Source of the DNA: Paenisporosarcina cavernae
Lineage (GTDB): Bacteria; Bacillota; Bacilli; Bacillales_A; Planococcaceae
Assembly (NCBI RefSeq): GCF_003595195.1
Contig: NZ_CP032418.1
Coordinates: 136,501 to 200,500, forward strand
Direction of reading: 5' to 3'
DNA length: 64,000 bases
The position numbers were made by a program, and so were the translations under genes. Below the pieces are notes generated by a model. The model was not told the DNA's origin, ran no database searches, and worked only from the letters and a program-made list of their open reading frames with translations. Positions 43,465 to 53,233 of this stretch are shown here, piece after piece; positions within the stretch are counted from its first letter, which is position 1, and the number at the start of each line of letters is the position of its first letter.

Positions 43465-43875
43465 ATGTATCAACCCCCAAAACATATTGTTTCTGCAGCT
43501 GCTGTTGTGTTGAACCATGCGGGAGAAATATTACTTATAAAAGGACCGAGACGAGGCTGGGAAATGCCTGGCGGTCAAGTGGAAGAAGGAGAGTCGCTGC
43601 AACAAGCGGCCATTCGGGAAGTGAAGGAAGAGTCTGGGATTGACATTGAAATCGTACGTTTTTGTGGAATTTACCAAAATGTCGAGAGAAGTATTTGCAA
43701 TACGTTGTTCTTAGCGAAAGAAGTTGGTGGAGAATGTACCACGTCTGATGAAAGCTTAGAAGTAGGGTTTTTCACGAAAGAGCAAGCAAAAGAGATGGTT
43801 ACTTGGAAAAACTTTTACGAGCGAATTGAGTTAGCATTGTCAGCAGATAAACAACCGTTTTTAATCGAATTTTAA
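43465..43875 (+). CDS. Nudix hydrolase
   Basis: A 136-residue Nudix enzyme with a complete box, GGQVEEGESLQQAAIREVKEESG (about residues 36-58), following the RRGWEMPGG strand typical of MutT-like proteins. Substrate unknown. GAGGAG lies eight bases before ATG 43465; two closer in-frame starts would sit on the ribosome site. The aminoglycoside-phosphotransferase-like gene begins 23 bases downstream, so both are likely on one transcript. Confidence 0.87.
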   Translation: MYQPPKHIVSAAAVVLNHAGEILLIKGPRRGWEMPGGQVEEGESLQQAAIREVKEESGIDIEIVRFCGIYQNVERSICNTLFLAKEVGGECTTSDESLEVGFFTKEQAKEMVTWKNFYERIELALSADKQPFLIEF

Positions 43876-43898
43876 CGACGGGAAGGAATGGAAACGGG

Positions 43899-44852
43899 AT
43901 GAAGAAGTCTTGGATGAACAAGGACGCTTTAGAAGCATGGGTGCAAGAAGTGACGGGTGTGACAACTCCGTTAGTTGAAGTAAAGCAAACGGATATGAGT
44001 GGCGTATACCAGGGGAAAGATGAAACAGGACACTTTTTTGCAAAAATGGTCAGTGAAGCTGCTAGTTTTGAAGCAGATGTCACGCACTACTTGGCAAAAC
44101 AATTTCCTACAGAAACAGTTGACGTGATCGCGATACATCCGGAGTTTTCATGGATGATTTTCCGTGAACTACCTGGAGAACCGCTTCGTGCGAACCAAAC
44201 ACAAGCAGCATATAAAGGAATGATTCAAGCCTATGCAAGGCTGCAACAACACGCTATTCCGCATGTGGATCAATTACTTGAACTTGGGGTAATTGACCGT
44301 CGAATTCCTGTGTTAAAGCAGGAAATCAACGACCATTTAGAAGCGCTTTGTGATACAGGACTTTCATTCGAAGAGAAAGCACAAGTTATGGCACTAAAAA
44401 CCGAATTGCTTTCCATGTGTGATGAATTGAATGGACAGCTACCAGATACACTTGATCATGGAGATTTACATAGTGGAAATTGTTTTGTACACGAAGCAAC
44501 GTATCGATTTTTTGACTGGGGAGATGCATCGATAACCCATCCATTCCTGAGTGTTCGTGTTTTTTGGAATTCTCTTGGTGAATTACTAGAAGAAGATACG
44601 GATGAAAAATGGATGGCGAAAATTCGTGAGTTCCGTCCCCTGTACTTAAACATGTGGGCAGAGTTTGGGAATGAAGAAACATTGCGAAGACAGCTTCTAT
44701 TAGCGGAACAAGTAGGATGTGTATATCGAGCGCTAAGCTGGCATTTATATATTACGCCGTTTAGAGAAGACAAGGCAGATTCATTTGGAAAACCTGCGCA
44801 ATGGTTACAACTGTTACTACATCACCGCGAAATGGTGGAAAATGACGAGTAA
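43899..44852 (+). CDS. Aminoglycoside phosphotransferase (APH)-family kinase-like protein
   Basis: A 317-residue protein with the APH/choline-kinase fold. The catalytic loop DTLDHGDLHSGNCFV carries the catalytic aspartate and metal-binding asparagine, and FFDWGDASITHP is the DFG-like metal site. The N-terminal lobe has FAKM as the probable ATP-binding lysine. Such proteins phosphorylate small hydroxylated molecules, of which aminoglycosides are only one class, so resistance should not be assumed. It ends at a very strong terminator shared with the que operon. Confidence 0.83.
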   Translation: MKKSWMNKDALEAWVQEVTGVTTPLVEVKQTDMSGVYQGKDETGHFFAKMVSEAASFEADVTHYLAKQFPTETVDVIAIHPEFSWMIFRELPGEPLRANQTQAAYKGMIQAYARLQQHAIPHVDQLLELGVIDRRIPVLKQEINDHLEALCDTGLSFEEKAQVMALKTELLSMCDELNGQLPDTLDHGDLHSGNCFVHEATYRFFDWGDASITHPFLSVRVFWNSLGELLEEDTDEKWMAKIREFRPLYLNMWAEFGNEETLRRQLLLAEQVGCVYRALSWHLYITPFREDKADSFGKPAQWLQLLLHHREMVENDE

Positions 44853-44857
44853 TAACG

Positions 44858-44903
44858 TGAAAAGAGTTGGGACAAAACATCCATTTGTCCCAACTCTTTT
44901 TTA
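44858..44903. terminator. Perfect 17-bp bidirectional terminator
   Basis: Bases 44860-44876 pair without mismatch with 44884-44900 around a 7-base loop, with A/T runs on both sides. It ends the APH-like gene and the converging que operon. Confidence 0.93.
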
Positions 44904-45398
44904 ACGGTTATCGATTGTTTCTGGGTACATATCGTGATTCATCATCCGATGAGCGGCCATCTCTTCATACTTTGTCCCCGGTTTCCCGTAATTCGTGTAA
45001 GGATCGATACTGATGCCTCCGCGCGGAGTGAATTTCCCCCACACTTCGATATAGCGAGGATCCATTAGTTCGACGAGATCATTTAAAATGATATTCATAC
45101 AGTCTTCGTGGAAATCTCCATGGTTACGGAAACTGAATAAATACAATTTTAATGACTTGCTTTCGACCATTTTGATATCTGGAATGTAGCTTATATAAAT
45201 TGTGGCAAAGTCCGGTTGATTTGTAATGGGACATAGTGAGGTGAATTCTGGTGCGTTAAATTTCACAAAATAGTCTCGATACGGATGTTTATTATCAAAC
45301 GACTCCAACAATCCAGGATTATACGAAAAATCGTATTGCACGTTTTTATTACCAAGCAATGTGACGCCTTCTAATTCTTCTGATTTTCTTCCTGCCAT
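44901..45398 (-). CDS. queF: NADPH-dependent 7-cyano-7-deazaguanine reductase QueF
   Basis: A 165-residue unimodular QueF that reduces preQ0 to preQ1, the last step before tRNA insertion. The catalytic cysteine C56 lies in [13 protein letters not shown], and the QueF motif [15 protein letters not shown] binds NADPH. AGGAGG lies seven bases before ATG 45398. It is the last gene of the queC-queD-queE-queF operon, 11 bases after queE, and is controlled by the upstream preQ1-I riboswitch. Confidence 0.95.
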   Translation of the reverse strand: MAGRKSEELEGVTLLGNKNVQYDFSYNPGLLESFDNKHPYRDYFVKFNAPEFTSLCPITNQPDFATIYISYIPDIKMVESKSLKLYLFSFRNHGDFHEDCMNIILNDLVELMDPRYIEVWGKFTPRGGISIDPYTNYGKPGTKYEEMAAHRMMNHDMYPETIDNR

Positions 45399-45409
45399 GT
45401 GATTTCCTC

Positions 45410-46117
45410 CTAAACGCCTCGTTTGTTGCCCCACATGAGTGCATGGAGCTGCGGTAAAACTCGAACGGTATTCATCATGCTCGAGTGCACGGTCTTACCT
45501 GTCAACCATTCTAATCTACTTAATAACGTTGCTGTTAAAGCGGCATCGTCCGTTGTAACGACATCCGGATTTCCGACTTGTAAATAGAATGGAACGTCAG
45601 GATAACGTGCATGTAAATTTTCTGCATACTGAAAGTCGATGTCATCAAATACAACAACTTTGAAACTTACATTGTTTTCACGTAATCGGTCCATCATGTA
45701 CTCTAATTTCTCGAAATCGGTCGTCATTCCGGAGCTTGGCGGCTTTGGAGAAATGGTAATGTCATCTACTGACAACAACCACTCTTGCCAAAGCGATCCT
45801 TGTGTTTCAATCGCTGTCTTCCATCCTCTTTCCTTGCACTGGGCAATAAATACTCCCAAACCTTTATGCAAAAGAGGATTTCCACCTGAAATCGTGACAT
45901 GCGAGAAACGATTTTCTCCAATAGCTAGTAGTGAATCAATGATTTGCTCTGAAGTCATCATCGTGCTTTTTCCAGTACCGTCCCATGTGAATTTCGAATC
46001 ACACCAGTTGCATGAATAATCGCAACCAGCTGTTCGAACAAACATTGTTTTTTGACCGATGACCATTCCTTCACCTTGAATCGTTGGACCAAATACTTCC
46101 ATTACAGGTATTTTCAT
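45410..46117 (-). CDS. queE: 7-carboxy-7-deazaguanine synthase QueE
   Basis: A 235-residue radical SAM enzyme that rearranges carboxytetrahydropterin to 7-carboxy-7-deazaguanine. The iron-sulfur motif is CDYSCNWC (CX3CX2C), preceded by [25 protein letters not shown], and a GG(N)P-like SAM motif is seen in [15 protein letters not shown] precedes ATG 46117, and the start overlaps the queD stop by four bases. The preceding in-frame extension lies inside queD and is not used. Confidence 0.94.
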   Translation of the reverse strand: MKIPVMEVFGPTIQGEGMVIGQKTMFVRTAGCDYSCNWCDSKFTWDGTGKSTMMTSEQIIDSLLAIGENRFSHVTISGGNPLLHKGLGVFIAQCKERGWKTAIETQGSLWQEWLLSVDDITISPKPPSSGMTTDFEKLEYMMDRLRENNVSFKVVVFDDIDFQYAENLHARYPDVPFYLQVGNPDVVTTDDAALTATLLSRLEWLTGKTVHSSMMNTVRVLPQLHALMWGNKRGV

Positions 46118-46539
46118 CGGAAATCCTCCGCAAGGGGTCGATATACGACATAGCTTGTCGGTGTTTCTCTCACAAACACTTGCAGGCAACGAGGAGAATG
46201 AGCGAGTGTATCTAAATGTGCTTGCACAATTCCCCAAATTTTTTCTGCGATTCGCTCTGTTGTAGGGAAAACACCTTTAAATTCAGGGTGATTATTCATA
46301 ACTGTATGGTCAAATCTGCTGTGAATCAATGATTTTAATTGTTTAAAGTCCACAAGAAAACCAATTTCATCTAAGTCATTTCCAGCAATCGTCATGTTAA
46401 TGAAATACGTATGACCATGCATTTCTTGGCAAACTCCTGCCGATTGATGGTCAATGAAGTGAGCTGCAGCTAAGTGCATGTCTTTATTTAACTCATATCG
46501 GAATGAGTGATTTGTTTGAGGGTACAGTTGTTGAATCAT
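46114..46539 (-). CDS. queD: 6-carboxytetrahydropterin synthase QueD
   Basis: A 141-residue member of the 6-pyruvoyltetrahydropterin synthase family that converts dihydroneopterin triphosphate to 6-carboxytetrahydropterin. The zinc histidines are in AAAHF and in CQEMHGHTY, which also supplies the catalytic cysteine; [12 protein letters not shown] is the usual second active-site segment. The start ATG 46539 overlaps the queC stop (ATGA), so translation is coupled. Confidence 0.94.
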   Translation of the reverse strand: MIQQLYPQTNHSFRYELNKDMHLAAAHFIDHQSAGVCQEMHGHTYFINMTIAGNDLDEIGFLVDFKQLKSLIHSRFDHTVMNNHPEFKGVFPTTERIAEKIWGIVQAHLDTLAHSPRCLQVFVRETPTSYVVYRPLAEDFR

Positions 46540-47192
46540 GCGCGTGCACCTTCTAAATAGGTATCCAAACCATTTTTGCGTAATACACAAGCTGGACATT
46601 CTCCGCACCCATCTGCGCGAATGCCGTTATAACAAGTCAATGTTTTAGAGCGCACAAAATCTAACCCGCCTAAATCATCTGCGAGCTTCCATGTCGCTGC
46701 TTTGTCTAACCACATCAGAGGAGTATGAATGACAAAATCTTTTTCCATGGCAAGATTTAATGACACATTTAATGATTTGATAAATGTGTCTCGGCAATCT
46801 GGATATCCACTGTAATCGGTTTGGCTAACGCCAGTAATGAGGTGATCTGCACCAATCGAATGCGCGTAAACGGCAGCGAATGACAAAAACAACTGATTTC
46901 TTCCAGGAACAAATGAAGAAGGAAGTGTTTCTCCGTCTCCTTCTGTTAAAGGAATATCATCTCGCGTCAATGCATTCTCCGTTAACTGATTGATTAATCG
47001 CATATCCAAAATCTTGTGAGGGATATGGAGGGTTTGTGCTATTTCGGTCGCACAACGTATTTCTTCTTTATGTCGTTGTCCGTAGTCAAACGTAACTGCA
47101 TGTACTTCATCAAACTGTTGAACAGCCCAAAGTAAACACGTCGTACTGTCTTGTCCACCACTGAACACAACGACTGCTTTCTTATTCTTCAT
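46536..47192 (-). CDS. queC: 7-cyano-7-deazaguanine synthase QueC
   Basis: A 218-residue ATP-dependent enzyme that turns the carboxyl group of 7-carboxy-7-deazaguanine into the nitrile of preQ0. The PP-loop [15 protein letters not shown] is at the N-terminus, and the zinc cysteines are in [23 protein letters not shown] lies nine bases before ATG 47192; ATG 47198 is also in frame but too close. It is the first gene of the que operon and its ribosome site is the expression platform of the preQ1-I riboswitch. Confidence 0.94.
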   Translation of the reverse strand: MKNKKAVVVFSGGQDSTTCLLWAVQQFDEVHAVTFDYGQRHKEEIRCATEIAQTLHIPHKILDMRLINQLTENALTRDDIPLTEGDGETLPSSFVPGRNQLFLSFAAVYAHSIGADHLITGVSQTDYSGYPDCRDTFIKSLNVSLNLAMEKDFVIHTPLMWLDKAATWKLADDLGGLDFVRSKTLTCYNGIRADGCGECPACVLRKNGLDTYLEGARA

Positions 47193-47198
47193 ATTCAT

Positions 47199-47237
47199 TT
47201 CTCCTTAGTTTTTTAGAGAGGGAGTTTGCGAACCTCT
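47199..47237 (-). promoter_or_regulatory. preQ1-I riboswitch
   Basis: Read on the minus strand: AGAGGTTCGC, then AACTCCCTCT closing the P1 hairpin, then the A-rich TAAAAAACTA tail that docks into the loop as a pseudoknot, running directly into the AAGGAG ribosome site of queC. Ligand binding should hide that site and shut off queCDEF translation. Confidence 0.93.
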
Positions 47238-47362
47238 TTGTCGTACATCACACATAATAGCATAAGCGACCGTTAAAAAGTCCATCGTCACGGAAATGTC
47301 ATGTTGCATAATTATTTAATCTAATGTATCTTTATAGAATTATATCATGTGGAGGAATAGAG

Positions 47363-48526
47363 ATGCTGGAAAAATTAAATGAGTATTTAAAAGAACTGGA
47401 GAAGGAATTATGGGGGATGAGTGATTATTTGTATCACCATCCTGAGTTAGGAGATCAAGAAGTTGAATCGATGAAGTTACTTTCTAGTTATTTGGAGAAG
47501 CATCAATTTATGGTGGAAAAAGGGATTGTCGGCAGAAAGACAGCATTTAAAGCGACCTTCGATTCGGCACTTCCAGGACCAACGATTGCGTTTTTAGCAG
47601 AATACGATGCATTGCCTGATATTGGCCATGGGTGTGGGCATAATATGATTGGAACAATGAGTGTAGGAGCCGGTGTGTTATTATCCAAAGTTGCGATGGA
47701 ACTTGGTGGGAAAGTAGTAGTTTTAGGTACGCCAGCGGAAGAAACAAATGGTGCGAAAGTAGATATGGCCAGCAATGGTATTTTTGACGATATAGATGTC
47801 GCAATGATGGTACACCCTGCCGATCAGTCATACCAATCAGGAGACTCGTTAGCAATGGATGCGATTCAATTTAATTTCACCGGTAAATCTAGTCATGCTG
47901 CAGCATCACCAGAAGAAGGGATTAATGCGCTCGATGCGGTGATTCACTTATTTAATGGAATTGCGACGCTTCGACAGCATGTTCCTTCTGACGTTCGAAT
48001 GCACGGTATTATTAAAGAAGGTGGAATAGCAGCAAATATCATTCCAGAAAAAGCGTCTGCACAATTTTACCTTCGGGCAAAAGACCGTTCGACCTTAAAT
48101 GGTATTCGAAAAAAAGTAGAATTGATTGCATCCGGTGCGGCAGCAATGACGGGTGCGAATATAGAGACGCATCCTTATGAGCTTAGCTATGACAACATGA
48201 AAACAAACAAAACGTTATCTGCACTCTTTACGAAAAACTTGCTAACAAGTGGTGTAAAAAAAGTACATCCTGCGAAATCGTCTACGGGCTCGATTGACAT
48301 GGGGAACGTGAGTCATGTCATCCCAGCCATTCATCCGTACATCGGGCTGGATGCTCCGGGGCTAATTGCACATACAAGAGAATTCGCAGATCGTACCATT
48401 ACACCGGTGGGGCATGCGGTGTTATCTCAAGGAGTCTTTACGCTAGCAAAAACGGCTGCGGACATTTTGGGCAATGAAATACTCTTACAAGAAATCAAAG
48501 AGGAGTTTATACAAAGTAATGTATAA
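47363..48526 (+). CDS. M20-family amidohydrolase/peptidase
   Basis: A 387-residue M20D-type metallohydrolase. The metal-binding DIGHGCGHNMIGT and the catalytic glutamates in GTPAEETNGAK are clear, and the lid domain includes GKSSHAAASPEEGINALDA. It resembles AbgB-type p-aminobenzoyl-glutamate hydrolases and N-acyl-amino acid amidohydrolases. GTGGAGG precedes ATG 47363. An amino-acid ABC transporter follows after a terminator; it may supply or share the released amino acid, but it has its own promoter. Confidence 0.87.
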   Translation: MLEKLNEYLKELEKELWGMSDYLYHHPELGDQEVESMKLLSSYLEKHQFMVEKGIVGRKTAFKATFDSALPGPTIAFLAEYDALPDIGHGCGHNMIGTMSVGAGVLLSKVAMELGGKVVVLGTPAEETNGAKVDMASNGIFDDIDVAMMVHPADQSYQSGDSLAMDAIQFNFTGKSSHAAASPEEGINALDAVIHLFNGIATLRQHVPSDVRMHGIIKEGGIAANIIPEKASAQFYLRAKDRSTLNGIRKKVELIASGAAAMTGANIETHPYELSYDNMKTNKTLSALFTKNLLTSGVKKVHPAKSSTGSIDMGNVSHVIPAIHPYIGLDAPGLIAHTREFADRTITPVGHAVLSQGVFTLAKTAADILGNEILLQEIKEEFIQSNV

Positions 48527-48616
48527 AGACTCGCGAGTGATTTTGTTTTGTTTCCTACATGTCTTTCTGAGAGACCAATACCCTGAATACTAAACAACAA
48601 TAACTGAATAAAAATG

Positions 48617-48656
48617 AGAAGAGAGTAAGGTTTTTCACATCTTACTCTCTTTTTTA
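48617..48656 (+). terminator. Terminator after the M20 gene
   Basis: AAGAGAGTAAG (48619-48629) pairs with CTTACTCTCTT (48641-48651), followed by TTTT. Confidence 0.9.
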
Positions 48657-48703
48657 TTCATAAAAATGCATAATCAGAATATTTAAACTTTGTTAAAAAG
48701 GCT

Positions 48704-48754
48704 TTGCAACTGAAAGATATCGTGTTATTATGCATTTACTTGAATAAACATTCA
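48704..48754 (+). promoter_or_regulatory. Promoter and probable ArgR/AhrC box of the amino-acid ABC operon
   Basis: TTGCAA (48704-48709) and TATTAT (48726-48731), 16 bp apart, form a promoter. TGAAT-AAAC-ATTCA (48741-48754) follows near the transcription start; it is a perfect dyad close to the Bacillus ARG box consensus (CATGAATAAAAATTCAAG-type). Confidence 0.65.
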
Positions 48755-48774
48755 AAAATAAGGAGGAAATGAAT

Positions 48775-49542
48775 ATGAAAAAATTAGCCTTAGTAGTAGC
48801 TTTAACGGGAAGCTTGATTGGGTTGTCAGCATGTGGTGCAGCGACAGAAGATGATGCAGCTGCAAGTGGAGAGAAAAAAGTATTGAAGATGGGAACATCG
48901 GCAGACTTTGCACCTTTTGAATCGATGGATACATCTGGTGAAATAGTCGGTTTCGATATCGATTTAGCAAAATATGTGGCAGATGAGTTAGGGTATACGC
49001 TAGATATTGAAGATATGAAATTTGACGGTTTGATTGGAGCGTTACAAACAAAACGTGTGGATATGGTGTTAGCAGGAATGTCTGCTACAGATGAGCGAGA
49101 TAAGAATGTTGACTTCTCTACAGAATATCATTCCTCTGGTGAAATGTTTCTAACAGTAAAAGACTCCGATATTCAATCTGTAGAAGATTTAGAAGGGAAA
49201 ACAGTCGCTGTTCAATTAGGTACGATTCAAGAAGAAGGTGCGAAAAAACTGCAAGAACAAGTTGATTTTGAACTCAAGCCTGTAGATAGTGCCATGATTC
49301 TCGTCCAAGAACTACTTGCTAACCGTGTAGATGTAGCCTATTTAGATCAAGCAGTAGGAAAAGGTTTTATGGAAGAGCAAGATCTTGCTGGGTTTGAAGA
49401 TACATCTTCAAGTTCCCCGGGAATGGCAATTGCTTTCCCAGAAGGTAGCGAGTTAATCGACGATGTCGATGCAGTGCTTGCGGAAATGGAAGAGAGCGGA
49501 AAGTTACAGGAATTAAAAGACAAATGGCTAAAAGAAGATTAA
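48775..49542 (+). CDS. Polar amino-acid ABC transporter, substrate-binding lipoprotein
   Basis: A 255-residue family 3 solute-binding protein. The signal peptide ends with the lipobox LSACG (cysteine about 21). The mature protein starts KVLKMGTSADFAPFESMDTSGEIVGFDIDLAKYVADELG and has DGLIGALQTKRVDMVLAGMSATDERDKNVDFS, the standard amino-acid clamp. AAGGAGG lies nine bases before ATG 48775. The ligand is probably a basic or polar amino acid; a possible arginine box upstream favours arginine. It is the first gene of a three-gene operon. Confidence 0.9.
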   Translation: MKKLALVVALTGSLIGLSACGAATEDDAAASGEKKVLKMGTSADFAPFESMDTSGEIVGFDIDLAKYVADELGYTLDIEDMKFDGLIGALQTKRVDMVLAGMSATDERDKNVDFSTEYHSSGEMFLTVKDSDIQSVEDLEGKTVAVQLGTIQEEGAKKLQEQVDFELKPVDSAMILVQELLANRVDVAYLDQAVGKGFMEEQDLAGFEDTSSSSPGMAIAFPEGSELIDDVDAVLAEMEESGKLQELKDKWLKED

Positions 49543-49593
49543 ATCGTCATTACGTCTTCTGAAATAACCGTTAAAAGAAAGTAGGTGAAAGGC

Positions 49594-50259
49594 ATGAATT
49601 TGGATTTTAGCCAAATCGTGCCTTACATTCCTTTTATCTTAGAAGGAATATGGGTAACGTTACAATTTGTTATTGTCTCGATCATTGTAGGATTTGTACT
49701 TGGAACGTTGCTATCTCTAGCAAAAATTTCAGCAAAAAAAGGATTGGTTTACTTTGCAGATGCGTATACGTCGGTCTTTCGAGGAACGCCGTTAATCCTT
49801 CAACTAATGCTCATCTATTTTGCGATTCCACAACTAACGGGCTATGATATCTCGCCTTTTCTATCCGCCATCATGGCTTTCGGGTTAAATTCAGCTGCAT
49901 ATATCTCGGAAATTATTCGTGCAGGAATTCAAGCGGTCGACAAAGGGCAAACAGAAGCGGCACTCGCTCTCGGAATTTCGTACCGTCCAATGATGAAGGA
50001 CTTAATCCTCCCTCAAGCAATGAAGAACATTTTGCCCGCATTGATGAATGAATTTATCACGTTAACAAAGGAATCTGCCATTGTATCTACTATTGGCTAT
50101 TTAGATTTAATGCGTCGGGCACAAATTGTTGGGGCAGATACGTATCGAAATTTTGAGCCTTTATTATTCGTGGGTCTCATCTATTGGATACTCGTGATGG
50201 GGCTAAGTAAAGTAGGAAAACGTGTAGAGAGAAGGTTAAATTACGATGATCAGCATTAA
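49594..50259 (+). CDS. Polar amino-acid ABC transporter permease
   Basis: A 221-residue permease of the HisMQ/GlnP family with about five membrane helices. The EAA loop is [22 protein letters not shown], the contact site for the ATPase. One permease gene is present, so it probably works as a homodimer. ATG 49594 follows AGGTGA; GTG 49585 is an alternative. Its end overlaps the ATPase gene by 14 bases. Confidence 0.9.
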   Translation: MNLDFSQIVPYIPFILEGIWVTLQFVIVSIIVGFVLGTLLSLAKISAKKGLVYFADAYTSVFRGTPLILQLMLIYFAIPQLTGYDISPFLSAIMAFGLNSAAYISEIIRAGIQAVDKGQTEAALALGISYRPMMKDLILPQAMKNILPALMNEFITLTKESAIVSTIGYLDLMRRAQIVGADTYRNFEPLLFVGLIYWILVMGLSKVGKRVERRLNYDDQH

Positions 50260-50965
50260 CTCGGTATCCAAAACATTTGGTAAGAATGAAGTACTTTCAT
50301 CTATTTCTAATTCGATCGATTCCGGTGAAGTGGTTGTCATCATTGGGCCATCTGGGTCAGGAAAATCGACCTTATTACGTTGCATGAATCATTTAGAAGA
50401 GCCAACGGAAGGAGATATTTCATTCCAAGGAGCACCGATTTCCGTTTCGAAAAATTTAGTGGACGTTCGGACGAAAGTGGGAATGGTATTTCAACATTTT
50501 CACTTATTTCCTCATTTAACGGTTGTCGAAAATTTGATGTATGCGCCTATGAAAGTGAAAGGGGTATCAAAAAAAGACGCAGAAACAAAGGCAGTTGAGT
50601 TGCTCGCGAAAGTAGGGTTATCTGAAAAAAGAGATGCATATCCAGGAAGCTTATCGGGAGGACAAAAACAACGTGTAGCAATTGCTCGTGCACTTGCGAT
50701 GGAACCGGAAGTGATGCTATTTGACGAACCAACATCTGCGTTAGATCCGGAAATGGTAAAAGAAGTGCTGTATGTCATGAAGGATTTGGCCAACTCTGGT
50801 ATGACGATGGTCATTGTGACACATGAAATGGGATTTGCGAAAGAAGTGGCAGATCGGATTTTATTTCTCGACCAAGGAAAATTGGTAGAGGAAGCATCCC
50901 CGACTGCTTTCTTCCTACATCCGAAAACCAAGAGAGCGCAAGATTTTTTAGCGAAAGTATTATAG
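50246..50965 (+). CDS. Polar amino-acid ABC transporter ATPase
   Basis: A 239-residue ATPase of the GlnQ/ArtR/HisP type. Walker [10 protein letters not shown], the Q-loop in [13 protein letters not shown], the signature [15 protein letters not shown], Walker [16 protein letters not shown] and the switch histidine in VTHEM are complete. It drives uptake by the adjacent permease and binding protein. Translation starts inside the permease coding region, implying coupled synthesis. Confidence 0.93.
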   Translation: MISINSVSKTFGKNEVLSSISNSIDSGEVVVIIGPSGSGKSTLLRCMNHLEEPTEGDISFQGAPISVSKNLVDVRTKVGMVFQHFHLFPHLTVVENLMYAPMKVKGVSKKDAETKAVELLAKVGLSEKRDAYPGSLSGGQKQRVAIARALAMEPEVMLFDEPTSALDPEMVKEVLYVMKDLANSGMTMVIVTHEMGFAKEVADRILFLDQGKLVEEASPTAFFLHPKTKRAQDFLAKVL

Positions 50966-50975
50966 GTGGCTACGA

Positions 50976-51008
50976 GAAGACTTTTCATCAGAAGGGTCTT
51001 TTTTTCTA
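50976..51008 (+). terminator. Terminator after the ABC operon
   Basis: AGACTTTTC (50978-50986) pairs with GAAGGGTCT (50991-50999), with two G-U pairs, followed by TTTTTTTC. Confidence 0.75.
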
Positions 51009-51119
51009 TTCTAAAAATCCTAGCACATCGAAAGAGTCTCAAAACTATCTGTTCAGGGAATAGAGAATATATACTGAATATCTCAGTTTCAAAATAGCTA
51101 AATTAAAGGGGAAAAAGAA

Positions 51120-52655
51120 GTGAAAAGCGAACGAATGGGTTTAATGGTATTGTTTACGGTCTTAACTTATGTGCTAGCGATAATTGTGTTAGTCATGCAT
51201 AAATTTTTTGGGTTTTTACAGGGGTATAGTACGTTTCAAGGAATAAGTTCCTTATCCGATACGAACTTTCTGTTATTTGTCATTTTAGGAAGCCTCACGA
51301 CATTATTAGTTCTTGGAAGTGTGATTATGTATTGGTGTAAACCATTACATTCCTCCTTACCTTTAGTCATCACCGCATCGTTAACATTCTCTTCGATGTT
51401 TATCATTGCTAGTGGAAATGGTTTAGTGGAGTATCACTTCTCTATTTTTATGGTGTTGGCTTTACTGGCGAATTTCAATTCCATACGCATGATTGTTGTG
51501 AGTACAGCAATCTTCGCTGTACATTACTTCGTTGGCTATTTTGCCTATCCACAATTACTGTGTGGAACGGATGATTACCATTTTTCTTTACTCATGATCC
51601 ATGCTGTTTTTCTTGTTCTGACAAGTGCTGCGACCATCGTGCTCATCGCGAGTAAACAAAAATCAGAAGCAGCCATGGAAATAGAACGAACAGAGACACG
51701 TACACAATTCACCGATATTGTGAAAAGTTTAACGGCCACCGTCGAACAATTAACTGTATCTTCGAAGGAAATGTATAGCGGTTCAAAAGAATTTCATGCT
51801 GCAAGTGCTCAAGTTGTAGCGAGTGTGGAAGAATTAACGGCAGATGCTGAACGCCAAACAACGTTTGCAAAGGACAACACGAACCAAGTGGATCATATGA
51901 ATGCAAGCTTTTCTAAAGTACAGGAAAGTGTGCGTCGCATGACGGAAGAAATGGAAATTGCTTCAACAGAAGCCGCGCGAGGAAAGATTTTATTAACAAA
52001 AACAGCAAAACAATTTGATCAAGTACATGCACAGGTAGAAGAAGTAAATGCGCGCGTGACAGGACTTGTTGAACATTTGTCTGGTATTTCAGGATTTGCT
52101 GAAACGATTCGCACGATCGCCGATCAAACCAATTTGCTTGCATTGAATGCTTCCATTGAAGCTGCGCGTGCTGGTGAAGCTGGAAAAGGCTTCGCTATTG
52201 TAGCAGAAGAAGTCCGCAAGCTTGCAAAAGAATCAGATGATGCGTCGTTACGCATTAAAGACCGAATCGTATCGATCGAAACAGAAACAGAGCAAATGCG
52301 AGTGTCGATTGAACAAAGCGCGAAGGAGACAACCGAAAGTAAAAAATTGATGCATGAAAGCGAACAAGCATTTACGCACATTCAGACATCTTCTGAAAAA
52401 GTAGAAAAAGCGACAAACGTTGTGTTAATCGAAATGGCCGATGTGAAAAAAAGTGCAGAAGAATTAACAGATTCGCTTTCGATGATGGTGGAAATTTCTA
52501 CACAAGGATTAGCGAGTACAGAGGAGATTGCCGCAAGCACGGAACAACAAGCAAGTGGCATTTCTCAGATGACCGAAATTGCAGAACAGCTGCAACAACT
52601 ATCGAGCGATTTGCAGAGCCTAAGTACGAAAATCGAAACGACCATAGAAGAATAG
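51120..52655 (+). CDS. Methyl-accepting chemotaxis protein with polytopic membrane sensor
   Basis: A 511-residue chemoreceptor. Instead of a periplasmic sensor it has about six membrane helices in residues 10-185, then a coiled-coil methylation region and the conserved hairpin tip [24 protein letters not shown] (about 331-354) that binds CheA and CheW. It probably senses a membrane-related or hydrophobic signal. GTG 51120 has AAAGGGGA upstream. A second, soluble receptor lies at 53234-54148. No other chemotaxis or flagellar genes are in the window. Confidence 0.9.
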   Translation: MKSERMGLMVLFTVLTYVLAIIVLVMHKFFGFLQGYSTFQGISSLSDTNFLLFVILGSLTTLLVLGSVIMYWCKPLHSSLPLVITASLTFSSMFIIASGNGLVEYHFSIFMVLALLANFNSIRMIVVSTAIFAVHYFVGYFAYPQLLCGTDDYHFSLLMIHAVFLVLTSAATIVLIASKQKSEAAMEIERTETRTQFTDIVKSLTATVEQLTVSSKEMYSGSKEFHAASAQVVASVEELTADAERQTTFAKDNTNQVDHMNASFSKVQESVRRMTEEMEIASTEAARGKILLTKTAKQFDQVHAQVEEVNARVTGLVEHLSGISGFAETIRTIADQTNLLALNASIEAARAGEAGKGFAIVAEEVRKLAKESDDASLRIKDRIVSIETETEQMRVSIEQSAKETTESKKLMHESEQAFTHIQTSSEKVEKATNVVLIEMADVKKSAEELTDSLSMMVEISTQGLASTEEIAASTEQQASGISQMTEIAEQLQQLSSDLQSLSTKIETTIEE

Positions 52656-52663
52656 AAGGTATG

Positions 52664-52700
52664 CGTACCCTTATCGTCGAAACAAACGGTAAGGGTATTT
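52664..52700 (+). terminator. Weak terminator after the chemoreceptor
   Basis: TACCCTTA (52666-52673) pairs with TAAGGGTA (52690-52697), followed by TTT only. It also lies just upstream of the DUF1801 ribosome site. Confidence 0.5.
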
Positions 52701-52720
52701 CTATGGGAAGGTGGGAGATC

Positions 52721-53140
52721 ATGGCGTATGAATTGAAAACAACCGAAACGGATGCTGATGTTGTGGAATTTATCGAGTCAGTGGAAAGTGGGAAAAAACG
52801 AGAAGATGCTTATCGCTTGCTGGATATTTTTACAGAAACGACAGGCTTCGAGGCGAAAATGTGGGGACCTAGTATTATTGGCTTTGGAAAGTATCATTAT
52901 ACATATGAAACAGGGCATGAAGGGGATGCGCCTCTTGTTGGATTTTCACCTAGAAAAGCAAAAATTAGTCTGTATTTCGCGACAGGTGATGAATCGAGAG
53001 TTCCTTTGTTAGAAAGACTGGGAAAACATACGACTGGGAAAGCATGTGTCTATGTGAATAACCTGGCAGATATTGACGAAGAAGTGTTGCGCCAACTGAT
53101 TGACCATTCTGTCCGCTATTTACAAAGTCGATATTCTTGA
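52721..53140 (+). CDS. DUF1801 family protein
   Basis: A 139-residue DUF1801 protein: ELKTTETDADVVEFIESVESGKKREDA, MWGPSIIGFGKYHYTYETGHEGDAPLVGFSPRKAKISLYF and KACVYVNNLADIDEEVLRQLI cover the whole family pattern. The fold is small alpha/beta (YdhG-like) with no proven activity. GGGAG four bases before ATG 52721 is the best site; the frame extends 20 residues upstream without one. It sits between the two chemoreceptor genes. Confidence 0.85.
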   Translation: MAYELKTTETDADVVEFIESVESGKKREDAYRLLDIFTETTGFEAKMWGPSIIGFGKYHYTYETGHEGDAPLVGFSPRKAKISLYFATGDESRVPLLERLGKHTTGKACVYVNNLADIDEEVLRQLIDHSVRYLQSRYS

Positions 53141-53233
53141 AAAACACATTCCTTGGAGCTGTAAAGTTTACTTGTCACCTCTTCACGGGTAAAGTAGTTA
53201 AGTGATACTAATTTACTACATAGGGGGATTCCA

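Noticed and set aside
43899-44852. APH-like protein as an aminoglycoside resistance gene
   Set aside because: The fold is shared by many metabolic kinases, and no mobile element or resistance context is present; the general family call is all the sequence supports.
46118-46237. 40-residue N-terminal extension of QueE
   Set aside because: It lies wholly inside queD in another frame; ATG 46117 has a ribosome site and the standard four-base overlap.
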